From the NCBI GenBank assembly GCA_022828595.1, contig JAKGHH010000008.1, positions 2,850,728 through 2,914,727 on the forward strand: a DNA stretch of 64,000 nucleotides. Reading direction: 5' to 3'. Positions within the stretch are counted from its first letter, which is position 1. Every line of letters starts with the position of its first letter. A program made the position numbers and the translations under genes. This DNA comes from Nelumbo lutea. Its lineage: Eukaryota; Streptophyta; Magnoliopsida; Proteales; Nelumbonaceae. The notes beneath the pieces were generated by a model. It was not told where the DNA came from. It made no database searches and saw only the letters and a program-made list of their open reading frames with translations. This document shows positions 47,099 through 60,900 of this stretch, piece by piece.

Positions 47099-47518
47099 CA
47101 ATGTTTAAAATATCGATATAGGGGGTGTATCGGCCTGTATCGAAGCTCGATCTTCCTTTTTTTCTTTGAAATAGGCAAGGTTCAAAATATCGATAAGCCT
47201 GATACGCCCCTATCAGCGTATTGGGCTGATTGATACACATTTTGGAGCCTTTTTTTTCGCAACTAGTTCAGGGGGGCTGGTTTAGGTCTCCTCTACCCCC
47301 TGAACTGGTCAGACCTCTGATACACCCACTGTAGGGGCGTATCGGAGGGGTCCTGGATTTGAACCTTGGAAATAGGTTCAGAAGAGCCGGTTTAAGGTTA
47401 GTCTACCCCCTGAACCAGGTCAAACCTAAAACAACCCCTATAGGGGTGTATCATTAAGCCACATATATGATATGATACGCTTGATACGAGGTGTATCGTA
47501 TAAAAAATTTGAACCTTG
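47099..47518. mobile_element. hAT MITE, CAAGGTTCAAAATATCG family, outer copy
   Basis: Starts CAATGTTTAAAATATCGAT and ends AAATTTGAACCTTG. Flanks ATTGGACT (47091-47098) and ATTGGACA (47519-47526) agree at 7 of 8. It is interrupted by a second member of the same family at 47176-47368. Confidence 0.82.
47176..47368. mobile_element. hAT MITE of the same family nested inside the outer copy
   Basis: Starts CAAGGTTCAAAATATCGAT and ends GGATTTGAACCTTG. GAAATAGG flanks it exactly at 47168-47175 and 47369-47376. Confidence 0.9.
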
Positions 47519-47540
47519 ATTGGACAGTACGACTTTGTAG

Positions 47541-47739
47541 CAAGGTTCAAAATATCGGCACTCCTTTTGGTGGTTTTTTTTTTTTTTGCCAACTGATTCA
47601 GGGAAGCTGGTTTAGGTCTTCGCCACACCCTGAACCGGTCAGACCACCGATACACCCACTGTAGGGGTGCATCGGTGGGGCACCGGAACGATACGTATCA
47701 ACTAATACAGGCCAATACGTGTCAATACTTTGAACCTTG
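47541..47739. mobile_element. hAT MITE, CAAGGTTCAAAATATCG family, fourth copy
   Basis: CAAGGTTCAAAATATCGGCA to CAATACTTTGAACCTTG; flanks CTTTGTAG and CTTTATAA agree at 6 of 8. It begins 22 bases after the outer copy ends. Confidence 0.82.
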
Positions 47740-48997
47740 CTTTATAATCCATACAGACTCTAGTCTCCTAAGAGTTGATTTATTTGATCAGTTGTTACCG
47801 GGCCTCTTCTTTACATGTTTCGCATCTGTTGTATTTTTCTTACTATTTCTTCTTTTATGCAGTGCTAAAATTTTTTACCACCTTGAACCCACTCGATCAG
47901 ATTCACGAGTCTTTCTGCAATTTGTGGGACACAATAGTGTCTCATCTTGCTTGGCTAAAATTAGATCATACAAGTTAATATGCATGAGTTGTAAACATAT
48001 AGAAAAAGAGAGATCTGGACGGTTCAATCTTGTAGTGGGCATCTTTGTCGTCAGTTAATACTAGACTATTTTTTTTTTAGGTAATATACTAGACTAAAAT
48101 TAACTTCCTATGGAAATGGAGAAAAAAGATTGAGCTGTTTACTCTTCATCGGAATATAGTCTAATAAGGATTTGAGTTATTATTCTGAAATCAAGAGTTA
48201 TTATTGCTTGGTGGTAACATAGCATCTATTTTATAAATATTTTATACTGAATTTATCTTGAAAAAACGAAAAAATAGTTAATAAACATTTGTTTGGTGTT
48301 GTTTGACAACTAGGCATCATTAGCCCTAGCTGTTTGGATGCATATTTAACGATTTTGTAGTCTGTAACTTTGTACCGTAAACTTACGAACTGTTTGGAGT
48401 GTTGAGTAAGAATTGCTTATACAACGCTGTAATCTGAAGACAAAATACTTCTGAAGTCTCAAAGCACAAGGCCTAGAAATGGGGCTTTGTGCTGTTGAGC
48501 TTTGAAAGCACAAATCCTGAAAGACCAGGCAATTTTAGATAGTTCATTGTTCAGACTTCAGATGCAAATGCATGCACTAGAGAAAGACTAACGCATCTTG
48601 GTCTTATGGCGCAACAGACAAGCATAACGGGGAGGTGCTCCTGGCTACCTCCGCAAATGATATCTCAGAAACTCTCAGCGCATAGTAATATGCCTGAGGT
48701 TCTCGTATCAGACACCCGGTGATGAAGGCCATTGTTAGTGCAATACATGCATCTCATGCCGTATCCTCAGAAGTCAGAAGCATTGAGCTAAATATGTGGT
48801 TTAGTTGTAAATGCCAGTATTAATGGCATCCGATGATTATTTTAATATGGAAGAAACGGGTACCAGAACTCTCAAAATAAATTTAGAAACCCGTGACATC
48901 CTTTAATAATTATTAAATATTAATATGCAGATTTTCATTTGGCAATTAAGTACAATTTCAATCAACAGTGGTGGGGGAAAGAAACTCAAAACGTGGC
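47740..48997. other. Downstream of the minus-strand gene ending at 48998
   Basis: Should hold the 3' UTR of the gene at right. Open frames at 47675-48058 and 48925-49134 (+) are not supported; the latter overlaps the last exon of the real gene on the other strand. Confidence 0.5.
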
Positions 48998-51900
48998 TCA
49001 TAATATTGATTCTAACTGCTTCATTTCTGGGTCTAAGCTTTCAGGCTCCAGATCTTTCACTGGCATCTTATAAGCATCTGCAATCGCCTTCCCTTTATCT
49101 AGCACAGCAGGAGGTACAGTTTGGAGGAGACTAGAGAAAAAGGTTACAAAGATTATGTTAAATTCAGTTCCTTCCCCCAGATCTATTAGAATCTTGGTTT
49201 GGAGAGAATGACCAAAATAGACCTATAGGCAAAATATATGTTAATTGGAGAGAGGTAAAAAGATCGTATACCTGTCCATTGCACCCAGAGCTATACTGAT
49301 TTTTACTTTCATTGCTTCAACTGAGGCACTTGGATCATTTCTTGTTGCACGTAGAAGCAAGGAATCCAGTTCTTCCAAGGCTCTTTTGGAAAATATAAAG
49401 AAAATAATAGTATGAAAAAGTTGGTTTAGCAGAGTAATTATTACATATTTGTACTATTATTCTTGACAAGTGAGCATCAGTAACAATATAGATATTCTGT
49501 GATTCTGTCCCAAGAAAGGAACATCTCAGCAATACTATTATGCAATTAAAGGTTAGTGGGAGTTTGCTTATAGATTTAGAGTTGTTTCCTATACAAATTC
49601 TAAGTAGGGCAGCACCAAATTGACTGGAAGCCACACTGCAGGAGCATCTAGTACCAATCAGTGTTTTAAAAGGCGTGGGAGGCGTACACCTAGAGGCGCT
49701 CCCAAAACGCCCTGAGGCGTATGCCAGAGGCGCTGACACCTCTGAGGCGTACGCCTCAGGTGCATGCCTCTTGTGCTTTTCTCATGAGGCATGCTAGAGG
49801 CGTATGTCTCTTGCACCTCATGCACATATGATATGAAAATACAGAAAAAAAAAAAAAAAAAGAGAAGGAAAAAAGGAAAGGAAAAGAAAGGGAAAGAAAA
49901 GGAAAGGAAAGAGAAGAAAAAAAGAGAAAAGGAAAGAAAAGAAAATGAAAGGAAAGGGAGGAAAAGATAAGGGGGAAGAAAATGATTTGCCCCCTGCCCC
50001 TTCGGCTGGGGGTTGCAAGACCCCCCCTTCGCTTCGCTCGCTCGCCTTCGCTTCGACAAGACCCCCCCTTTGAACTACTGTTATGCATCTTTATTCTTCT
50101 TAATATAAAATATTTTTATTAAAAATAAAGAAAAAATGAGATCCCCCCTTCCTCTTCATCCTCCTCCTAACCCCCCCTCCTCTTAAGGAGGCTTATGCCT
50201 CCTTGTGTTCGGGAGGGTAAGCCTCTTGCGTTCTGAATTACACCTCATGCCTCTAGGTAGTGGAACACCTCGTGTCACGCCTCCATGTTTTAAAACACTG
50301 GTACCAATTTGATTTTAACGGTTCAGAATAACATGTTATTTTATATCTAGGCACCAAAAGTGTACTGAAACTTCCCTGGCAGAGAGAACCAGAGCAGATG
50401 CTAAATGAAAAACACATTGGACAGTAATCTTGTCATAGCAACTTAAAAAAATTGTAAATAGAGACATTAAATGTATCAGTCCAAATGGGAGGATGGTGTG
50501 TGTTTATATATTTAGGATACTGTTATGGGTTTTTTGATGTAGTATGGTACAATATAAAGCAGTTTTTTGCTTTTGACTTCTCATTTACATCCTAGTATGT
50601 ATTACTAGTACATTTTTTTTTCTGGTTTATTCTGCTATTTTCAGGGAAAAAGGTTTTAATCAGGTTAAGTAGGGAGGTTTCTTATATGACCTGCCACATG
50701 GAGTTAACAGTGTGGCAGATCCAAATGGTTGATCGCCTAGTGGAGACTCTAGGCAAGCCAGCTACCCTACAGTACCAGGGAGATAAGACTTACAGTACTG
50801 GAATGCACGGTCTGCCTAATGGGGATTCCAATGGAAAAATAATGTACCAGATAGTTTGGCTAAAATGGGTCAGAAGAGAGGGGATGTAGCAAGATACTGT
50901 AAAGTGTAAACCTTTGTAAACTCTTCCTGAGGCCTTTTATATTGACATTTGTCCATTCACCATACTTAAAAAACAATTTATGCCTTTACCTGTCAAAAAG
51001 AAAAAGAAAAAGAATAGACAGACATCCACTTATTAGATGCATGGTTGGATCCAGTTCCCCAAGTGCATGCTAACTGTATTAAATTTATTGGTTATTGTAT
51101 TAAGATTAAACATTAAACTATGTCTTGTAGCAGTGATAGTGAAAAATTGGCAACCTGCATTTTTATTTAAAGAAATTTCTTAGGAAATACACAGATTTCA
51201 TTTTCAAAGAAGCCGTAGTACCTGAGGCATTGATCAACATCATCAAAAGCTGCTTTACCATTGCCGTCATCTGATGCATACTGTGCTACCTATAATTCCG
51301 AAGAGAATTTTCAAACCTAGAAGGAACTCGGGTACATAAAGACTGCCAAGAAGCAAATTAGCTTAAGTAAGAAAGTAAGGTCCATTGGTGTTCTACTGTG
51401 ATTTAATGATGACAACCAGAGGGCAAGAAAACACATAGAGTAACTTGTTCAATTCCATACAATTATTAGTTAAAACCACGTAAATTTATTATTGAAAGTA
51501 TGATGCCCATATAGGAGGCACTAAACAAGATGAAGGGAAACACTTTTTTTTTTTTTATCAATAACATCTACTTCATTAAATGAAGAGAATAGAGGGAAAA
51601 GAATACAGAAGGGAAACACACTAGAACATGATGTTATCCCAATATAAGTGTGGAAAGGTATGGGAAAGGTAGGCTTATTATGTATGCCTAGCTAAACACT
51701 GGGAGAGAATAATAGGGCAAAGTTATAATAGTTATCACAAAATTAAACTCATAAGCCACACTATGAAACATTGGGAGAGAATAATTGGGCAGAGTTTATA
51801 ACATGAAACAAGTATATCATAAAACCAATTTGGGTTTATGCCAGGGAAATCAACCATGGAAGCCATCTTTCTATTGAGACGATAGAAAAGTTTAAAGAGA

Positions 51901-54900
51901 AGAAGACCGATCTTCATACACTGATCGAAAGAAGGCATATGATAGAGTCCCTAGAAAGACACAATATGGTGGCTTTTGGAAAAGAAAGAAATTCCAAATC
52001 AGTGTTTTAAAAGGCGTGGAAGGCGTATGCCTGGAGGCGCTCCCAAAATGCCCTGAGGTGTATGCTAGAGGCGCTGATACCTCTAAGGCGTACGCCTCAG
52101 GTGCAAGAGGTGTACGCCTCATGCGCCTCATGCACATCTTATATAAAAGGACCAAAAAAAAAGAAAAAAGAAAAAAAAAAGAAAGGAAAGGAAAGGAAAA
52201 GAAAGGGAAGGGAAAGAAAAGGAAAGAGAAGAAAAAAAAAAAGAGAAAAGGAAAGGAAAAAAAGGTAAAAGATTTTTTTATCTTTTAACTAATGTTATGC
52301 ATCTTTATTCTTCTTAATATAAAAGATTTTTACTAAAAATAAAGAAAAAATGAGATCCCCCTTCCTCCTCCTAACCCCCCTCCTCTTAAGGAGGCTTATG
52401 CCTCCTTGTGTTCGGGAGGCTTATGCCTCTTGCGTTCTGAACTACGCCTCAGACCTCACACCTCTGCATTTTAAAACATTGTTCCAAATAGGTATGTGGA
52501 CCTAATTAAGGATGTGTATGAGGGTGCAAAAACCAATGTTAGAACACCTATGCGACAGACATCGGATTTTACAATTATGATTGGTCTTCAGCAAGGCTCA
52601 GCACTTGGTCCTTATTTATTTGCACTAGTCATAGATGAATAGACTAAACATATTCAAGAGGAGTCCCATGGTATTTGTTGTTTGCCAATGGCTTAGTATT
52701 TAATTGATGAAACTAGCTAAGGATTAAGTGCAGAATTAGGTTTATGGATAAATACAATAGAAACAAGAGGTTTTAAAATAAGTAGAACTAAAACAGAACA
52801 TAATAATAATAATAGGAGTGCAAATCAAGGCACACAGGATTAGAGACCAAGAGATAACACGATGCAACCTCTTCCATTACCCCGGTTCAATAATTCATAA
52901 CAAAGGGGCAATTAAGAAGGATGTTGATCATACAATTAGAGTAGGATGGCCAAAATGGAGGGGTGTATCTAGAGTCTTATATTAAAGGCAAATAGCACTT
53001 AAGCTGAAAGGAAAATTCTACAAAACAGTTATGAGGCCAGCAATGTTGTATGGAGCAAAGTATTGGGCGATCAAGAAAAAACATGTCCAAAAAATGAATG
53101 TGGAAGAAATATGAATACTAAGGTAGTTTTTGATAACTCTAAAGTCTGATGTCTGAAAAGTCAAAAAGCTATTTTTCAGGTATGGAATCTAAAAAGTGGA
53201 GGATATGCTTTTCTACTTTTCAAAGCCTCTAAAAATATAGAAGTGTTTGTGTTGGGGATGTTCTTCTAATATCTGATAACTACCTATTTTTGCCCCTGGA
53301 AGTAGGTTGTTGGTTAAGTTTCAATCAAGATTTCAGAAAATTAATTAAGTTTAAAGTGGGGGAAGGCTCTAGAGTGGCTTGAAATAGGGAAGTTATGTGA
53401 GGTGTGCCCAAGATTATACAAGATAACAGAACAACAAGCCTCAATAGCCCAATGCTACGAGTGGAGCAATGTTTTAAAACATGGAGGCGTGATGTGAGGC
53501 ATTCCACTACCTAGAGGCGTGAGGCGTAGTTCAAAACATAAGAGGCATAAACCTCCCGAACAGAGCCTCCTTAAGAGGAGGGGGATGGGGAGGAAGGGGA
53601 GGAAGAAGAAGAGGAAGGGGAGGAGGAAGAAGAGGAAGGAGGATCTCATTTTTCTTTATTTTTAATAAAAAAACTTTTATATTAAGAAGAATGAAGATGC
53701 ATAGCACTAGTTGAAAAGGGGGGGGGGGAGGAGGAGGGGGGGTTCTTGTCGGGGAAAAAAAAAGAATTAAACTGGGCTGCACTGAAAAAGTGGGGCTGGG
53801 GGGTCTGGGAAGCGAAGCCCCCCAGCCAAGGGGGTCCAGGGGCAAAGTCCCCGTCCCACTTTCCTTCCCCTTATCTTTTCTTCCCTTCCCTTCCCTTTTC
53901 TTTTCTTTCCTTTTATCTTTTTTTTTCTTCTCTTTCTTTTCCTTTCCCTTCCCTTTCTTTTCCTTTCATTTTTTTTTCTTTCTTTTTTCTTTTTTTTTCT
54001 GTCTTTTTATATGAAATGTGCATGAGGCACATGAGGCGTACGCCTCTAGCACACCTCGTGAAAAAGGCATATAAGGTGCATGCCTCTTGCACCTGAGGCA
54101 TACGCCTCAGAAGTATCAGTGCCTCTATCATACGCCTTGGGATGTTTTCGAGGTGCACCTCCAGGTGTATGCCTCCCATGTCTTTTAAAACAATGGAGTG
54201 GAGAGGGGAGCAACTGATCTGGAATCCAAAGTTTAGAAGGCCTCTTCTAGATCAAGAAGTGGAGGAGTGTATTATGCTTCTGGAAAAATTAGAAGGAACC
54301 AGCATTTCTAGAGATGTTATGGTCTTTGGTGGAAAAAATATAAGGAAGGCAGATTTACAGTTAATTCATTCTACAAAGCTTTAACAAGAGAAGAAAGAGG
54401 TTCAGAGCAGATAAAAGGAATTTGGGGTAGCCCAGCCCCCCCAAGGGTTTTTTTCATGGCTGGTAGCTCATGACAGCATCCTATTTCCTAACCTCTGATC
54501 ACCTGAAATCTAGAGGTTTACATCTTGCCAGCTGGTGTTATATCTATAATCAGGAGGAAGAAACAGTTTTCCATTTGTTCTTTTCATGCAGTATATTAAG
54601 TTTCATATGGAAGTACTTCTCTTTTCCAATTGGGGTAAGTGGGTTCAATCCATTGACTTCAGCAGAAATAGTCTCTTTGTGGCCAAAACTCAGAGGCAGT
54701 AAGAGAACTAGGATGATGTGCAGTTGTGTCCCTTTTGCAGTATGTTGGTCTATATGGAGGGAGAGAAATAGAAGAGTTTTTGAGAATAGATCAAACAACA
54801 CTGAATACATGGTAGCTGCAGTGACAAATATGATTTCAGAATGGGTTCTCAGACTTCCAGATTTTGATCAAGTATCTAAGGCAGATTTGTTGGAAAATTT

Positions 54901-57900
54901 CTGGAATACCCTTGAATTACAGCCTTGTAATGTAGAATCATTTTCAATTTGAAGTTTTGAGAATGTATGCGGTGTGTCATCTAGACAACCAAGGATGTTA
55001 GGATGTGACTCTTTTTCCTTTTAATGAATTTTTTTCTTGATTCTTCAAAAAAAAAAAAAGGTAGGTTGTTGGGGTGTTCTTCACCAAACCCAAACCTGAA
55101 TCGTCCAAGCTACTAAACAGCTTTGTCCTCTGGTGACAAATGGAGAGCCCCGAACTGCTGATGGCCACTCTCTCTCCTACTCTTCTTCTCCTTCTCTCCC
55201 ACCCCCTTTTCCTAGGGCTGTCAATGGGTCAGGTCCAGCCCAACTAGACCCTAACCAATTGGGTCAGTTCTGGTTCTAGGAACTGGAACCAATGGATCAA
55301 TTCTGGTTCCTAATATGTTGTCCCAATTATTATCGGTTCGGAACCAGTTCTACTTAGTCCTGAACCACATTAAACCTCACCTGAGCTATATATGTGTGTG
55401 TGTGTGGCAATCTTTGATGATAGTGGTGTTTATGATGATGACGACAACGATGACAAAGGTTATAATAATAACAATAAAATCAGAGATATATCTAGAATTT
55501 TTTTAAAATTTATTCTATAATCTTTTAAATTTTTATCTAATTTTAAAATTTTATTATTTAATTATGATATCATAAGCTGTTCTGTTTGATATAACACAAA
55601 AAAACGGATTCATTTTTATGTAAATTTTAAAATTTTTACTCAATTTTAACTATAAATAAAAACAATTATGTTTTATATAATGTGACGAATGTATAATATC
55701 AAAGATATATCTTAATTTTTCTATAAGCTTTTTCTGTTTTTATAGGTTTTAGTATTTCTGTCTATTTTAATTTTTTAGAGATGTACCAAATTTTCTACTA
55801 ATTTTTTGTATTTCTATATTTTTTAAATTTTACTATTCAGTTATAACATCATGGATTGACCCACCACTTAGACAGTTGACCCATTTGGTTTTAAATTTGT
55901 ATTTCATTACAATATTACATCATTAATAAAAGTAATTCTTGTTTATCACACTTATCTTTTTTAATATGAATTAATATATAATATTAGAAATATGTCTAAT
56001 TTTTTATTTTATGTATTTTTTATAACTTTTTGTATTTTTTCCTTTTAAGAAAAAATATTTTGGATCTGCTCCTCACAAAGTGCTCCTCATACCAACCTCA
56101 CAAGACATCCCAACTGCACATTGGGAACATCTCCCGTATTTGTGTGTTATTATTCATGGGAGATGTTCCCAATATACGGTGGGATGTGGCTGTGATGTTG
56201 GTGTGAGGTGTGCTTGTTTGGAGCAAATTCCAATTCCATGGGTCGACCCATTGATTTGAATGGTGGTTGAACTATTGACCCACCACTCTAGGAGGAAAAT
56301 GGTCTCATTTATGGATTAGTTTTAAATATCGCATTCCATTTCCATCATTAATAAAAATACTTCCTATTTATCATACTTGCTTTTGTTTAATAAGATAAAT
56401 ACATAATATTAAAGATGTGTCTACGATTTTTACTTTTTTATTTATGTTTTTATGTATTTTTTAATTTTTAGTATTTAATTATGGTATCGTGGGTTCACTT
56501 GTCATAACTACTTATGCGCCACCTATAAAAACTGGTTTCATTTTTAGTTGATTTTAAAATACAGATTTTATATTATTAATATTAGTGTTCATTGATTTAG
56601 TTAGTGGAATTTAATGATGATAGACAAAAGTGCCTTAAATATTGGATGCAATGAGAGAGAATGGGAGTTAATGCCTTAAATATGTGACTTAATGAGGGAA
56701 TAAGATGCACTAAAAAGTAATATTCAAATTACAATTTCTACCCTCACAATAGTGGGGGACTAAATTCAAAAAGAGGGGTATATTAGTCAAGAAAAATCCA
56801 GAAACTATGGGGACTGAGGAGCTATTCACACATAATATTTTCAACAGGTTTATTATAATTAGGTCCATCAGGTCAGACCTGATTGCCCCAAGAACTGAAT
56901 GGTTCGGTTATGAATCCTTAGTATTTCTTGTTGAGTCATGTTGAAACTGAAGAGAGGAGAGGAGACTTGTGTGTTTCGACAATGAGGGTTCTGAGAAGAG
57001 TTTTCGAATAGTCTCTATCTCAGCCCTCTAACACTGTTTTATTAGATATTTTTGAGTAATTACAAGGAGGCCCTTAGTTGGGCAGAATTTACAAAGAACT
57101 TAAAAAAGTAACTTAACATTGACAGGATGGACCCAAAATAACAAGAAGAATAAACAACCTATGGGCCATTCGGCACATCTTCTCTACACTCCCCCTCAAG
57201 CTGAGCATAGATGTCAATCATGCCAAGCTTGCTGGTATCATGCTGAAGTTTTGCCTTGGGAATGCCTTTGGTAAGAAAATCTATCAACTGTCCTTCATAT
57301 GTGATGAAAGGAAGACACACTTCACCCGAAGAGACCCTTTCCCTAATGAAGTGTCGATCAACTTCAATATGCTTGGTTCTATCATGTTGCACTGGGTTGT
57401 GAGCAATGTTGATGGCAGCCTGATTATCACAGTATAACATCATTGGCTTGTCATATTCAACTCCAAGTTCTTCCATCAAAGATTTTAGCCATAATAATTC
57501 AGAAACCCCATGTGCCATGGCCCTGTATTCTGCTTCAGCAGAAGACTGAGCAACAACCGATTGTTTCTTGCTTCTCCAAGAAACAACATTACCAGCTACC
57601 AAGCTGCAATACCCAGATGTAGATCTTTTGTCATCAATGTTCCTGGCCCAATCAGCATCGGTGTAAGCTTCAAGTTTCATATGACCATGCTTGGCAAACA
57701 GAATACCCTTTCTTGGGGAGCCCTTCAAATAACTTAGGATTCTCTCTGCAACTACCAAATGAGTGTCTGGAGGAGCATGCATGAATTGGCTAATGCAACT
57801 GACTGCATATGCAATATCTAGCCGAGTCATGCATAGATACAAAAGTTTCCCAAGAAGTCTCTGAAAGATTCCTTTGTCTTCTAACAACGTCTCTTCTGAG

Positions 57901-60900
57901 GCTGAGAGTTTATGACTCATATCAATAGGAGTAGCAGCTGGTCTAGCACCCATCTTTCTAGTTTCAGAGAGCAAGTCAAGAACATACTTTCTTTGGGAGA
58001 TAAGAATCCCATCCTTGGATCGAGCCACTTCTATGCCAAGAAAGTATCTCAATTCCCCCAAATCTTTAATCTTAAACCCTGTATGGAGAAAAGATTTTAG
58101 ATCTTGAATTCCTGAGGCATCATTACCCATCACTACAATATCATCTACATACACAATGAGGTATACTGCCAGAGGTCCACTCCTCTTCACAAAAAGAGTA
58201 TGATCGGACTGTGTCTGAACATAACCAAAGTTAACAAGTGTTGTTCTAAATCTCTCAAACCACGCTCTAAGGGACTGTTTTAGTCCATAAAGAGATTTCT
58301 TCAGCCTGCATACATTCCCTTTTATATCAGTTCCATACATCCCTGGAGGAAAAGACATGTAAACCTCCTCATGTAATTCACCATTCAGAAATGCATTCTT
58401 CACATCCAATTGATAAAGAGGCCAGTCAAAGTGAGCAACTAAAGATAGAAGAACCCTCACAGATGTCATCTTGGCAACAGGTGCAAAAGTCTCTAAATAA
58501 TCAAATCCCATATGTCTGTGTATAGCCTTTCGCAACCAGCCTGGCCTTGTACCTTTCAATGGTACCATCAGCTCTGTATTTGATAGTAAAGACCCACTTG
58601 CAACCAACAGGATCATTCCCTTCAGAAAAATCCATCACTTCCCATGTGTCATTCTTGTGTAGGGCATCTATTTGAGATTTCATAGCATCCCTCCGTTCTG
58701 GAATCTTAAGAGCTTCTGACACAGACCTGGGAATAGGATGATAAGCAACAGAAGAGAGATAGACAAAATATGAAGGTGAAAGCAAACTGTAAGAAAGGTG
58801 CTTGGAAATGCAGTGTGCAGTGCACTTCCGTTTTCCTTTTCTAACAACAATGGGAATATCAAGGTCAGGGAAGGATGAATCCAAAGGTGCTGAACCAGTA
58901 CCTGTTGTCTCTTCTGTGACTGGAAGTGTAGGAGGCTCATGTGTTGTAGGAGAAACAACCTGCACATTTCTGGATCTTTGCCTTTGATACACCTTGGGAT
59001 TGAGGACAGGACGAGGAGGTAGGGTACCAGGACAAGGAGAATGGAACGACTGATCCAACCTTGATTCATTTGAGGGAGAGGCAGACACATCAAGGGACTC
59101 AACAGGGACAGGAAGAGGAAGAGCAAACACCTGTGTCAAATTCTCCCCCAGTGGACAATGTCCTTCTGGAGAGGAACCATAAAAAGGGGAAGATTCATCA
59201 AAGGTGACATCCATTGAGACATACCGATTGCCAGACTTTGGATCAAAACAGCAATAACCCTTCTGTTTGGGGGAATAACCAAGGAAGATACACTTTTGGG
59301 CTATGCCTTTGGACACTTAGAACATGTACATAACAAGTGCAGCCAAAGACACGAATAGGAATAGGAAAAAGATCTTTGTCCGGATGAAGAAGAGTGAAGG
59401 GAGATTTAAAACCCAAAACCCTGGATGGCAAGCGGTTTATGAGATAGGTAGCAGTAAGTACAACATCACCCCAAAACCTGGTAGGAACATGTGAGGCAAA
59501 TAAGATACTTCTTGCAACCTCAACAATATGCCTGTTTTTCCTCTCAGCAACCCCATTCTGTTCTGGGGTCCTAGCACATGAGCTTTGATGAATAACCCCC
59601 ATGTCAGAAAGATAGCAGGATAGGTTTTTCTCAAAGTATTCTTTTGCATAGTCTGATCTGAAGATTTTAATCCTGGTATCAAATTGGGTTAAAACAAATT
59701 CATGGAATTGTTTTACAAGTCTTGGGACTTTATCACGGGATTTCATCAGGAATATCCAAGTGAATTGTGAAAAATCATCAATAAACAGGATAAAATATTT
59801 GTAGCCACCCATGGAGGGTAAGTGATAAGGCCCCCACACATCAAAATGCACAATATTAAAAGGAATAGAAGATCTTTTATTTCTCAAAGGATACTTGCTT
59901 CTACAATGCTTTGACAATTCACAAGACTCACAATGAAGACTGGACAGACTAATTCCCTTAAACAGTTCAGGGAATAGATGACTCAAAGCCAAAAAAGACA
60001 GATGACCAAAACGACAATGACACAACATAATCTGACTAACAGACTCTGAAGAAACAGATCCAAGAGCAACATTCCCAAGATGATCAGTGCATTGTCCCGG
60101 AGTATCAAGCAGGTATATTCCATTCGCCTCATGGCCACTCCCAATCACCTTCTGAGACTCCAGATCCTGAAAAACACAGTAGGAAGGAAAAAAAGGTTAC
60201 ACAACAGTTTAGTGACTTGGTTAAACTGCTCATAGACAACAAATTTGTATTTAGTTTAGGTACATGAAGGGCAGAAGGGAGGTACAAGGAATCTGTAGCC
60301 TTAATGGTTCCCTTACCAGAGATAGGGGCAAGTGAACCATCAGCTAAAGTGATTTTATCATGTCCAGGAAGTAAGTCATATGAAACAAACAAGGTAGACA
60401 GATTGGTCATATGGTCAGAAGCACCTGAGTCAATAATCCAATGTATCTTGAGATTACCTGAAGAAGTAGCATGATTAGTAGAAACCCTTATACCTGAATG
60501 AGCAAATGCTGAAGTAGTAGATTTTCCTAAAGGGTCGGTAGCATAGGTCACATCACTCAGCTGACTATCATCTTCCCAAACGTTTCATATTCTGCTCTCA
60601 TGGCTGCCAACTGTGCAGAAGCAGACATCTCTTCACTATCTGGCCCGACAGCTACATTTGCACTTCTTGATCTTTTACTATCATATTTTTTCTGAAACCT
60701 GATGGGAACAAGGTTAGGGTGTAACTTCCAGCACTTGTCTTTGGTGTGCTTCGGCCTCTTGCAGTACTCACATACAACTTCTTTCTTTCCTGTGACACTA
60801 GAAGTTCCAACATTCCCTTTAGGTTTAATCCCCATATTGGCAAAGTGATCATTAATATCAGCCCCTTGAACCTGTACAGCCCTTCTGCTCTCTTCACTAC

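Noticed and set aside
48596..48780. Possible tRNA-like segment in moderately GC-rich DNA
   Set aside because: I could not form a cloverleaf with conserved A and B box positions.
48925..49134. 69-codon + strand frame with a hydrophobic segment
   Set aside because: Lies antisense over the last exon of the conserved minus-strand gene, which has matching splice borders.
49658..50088. Phe/Ser-rich frames that look like membrane proteins (also 53746-54096)
   Set aside because: They translate the purine/pyrimidine tracts of hAT MITEs with clear TSDs.
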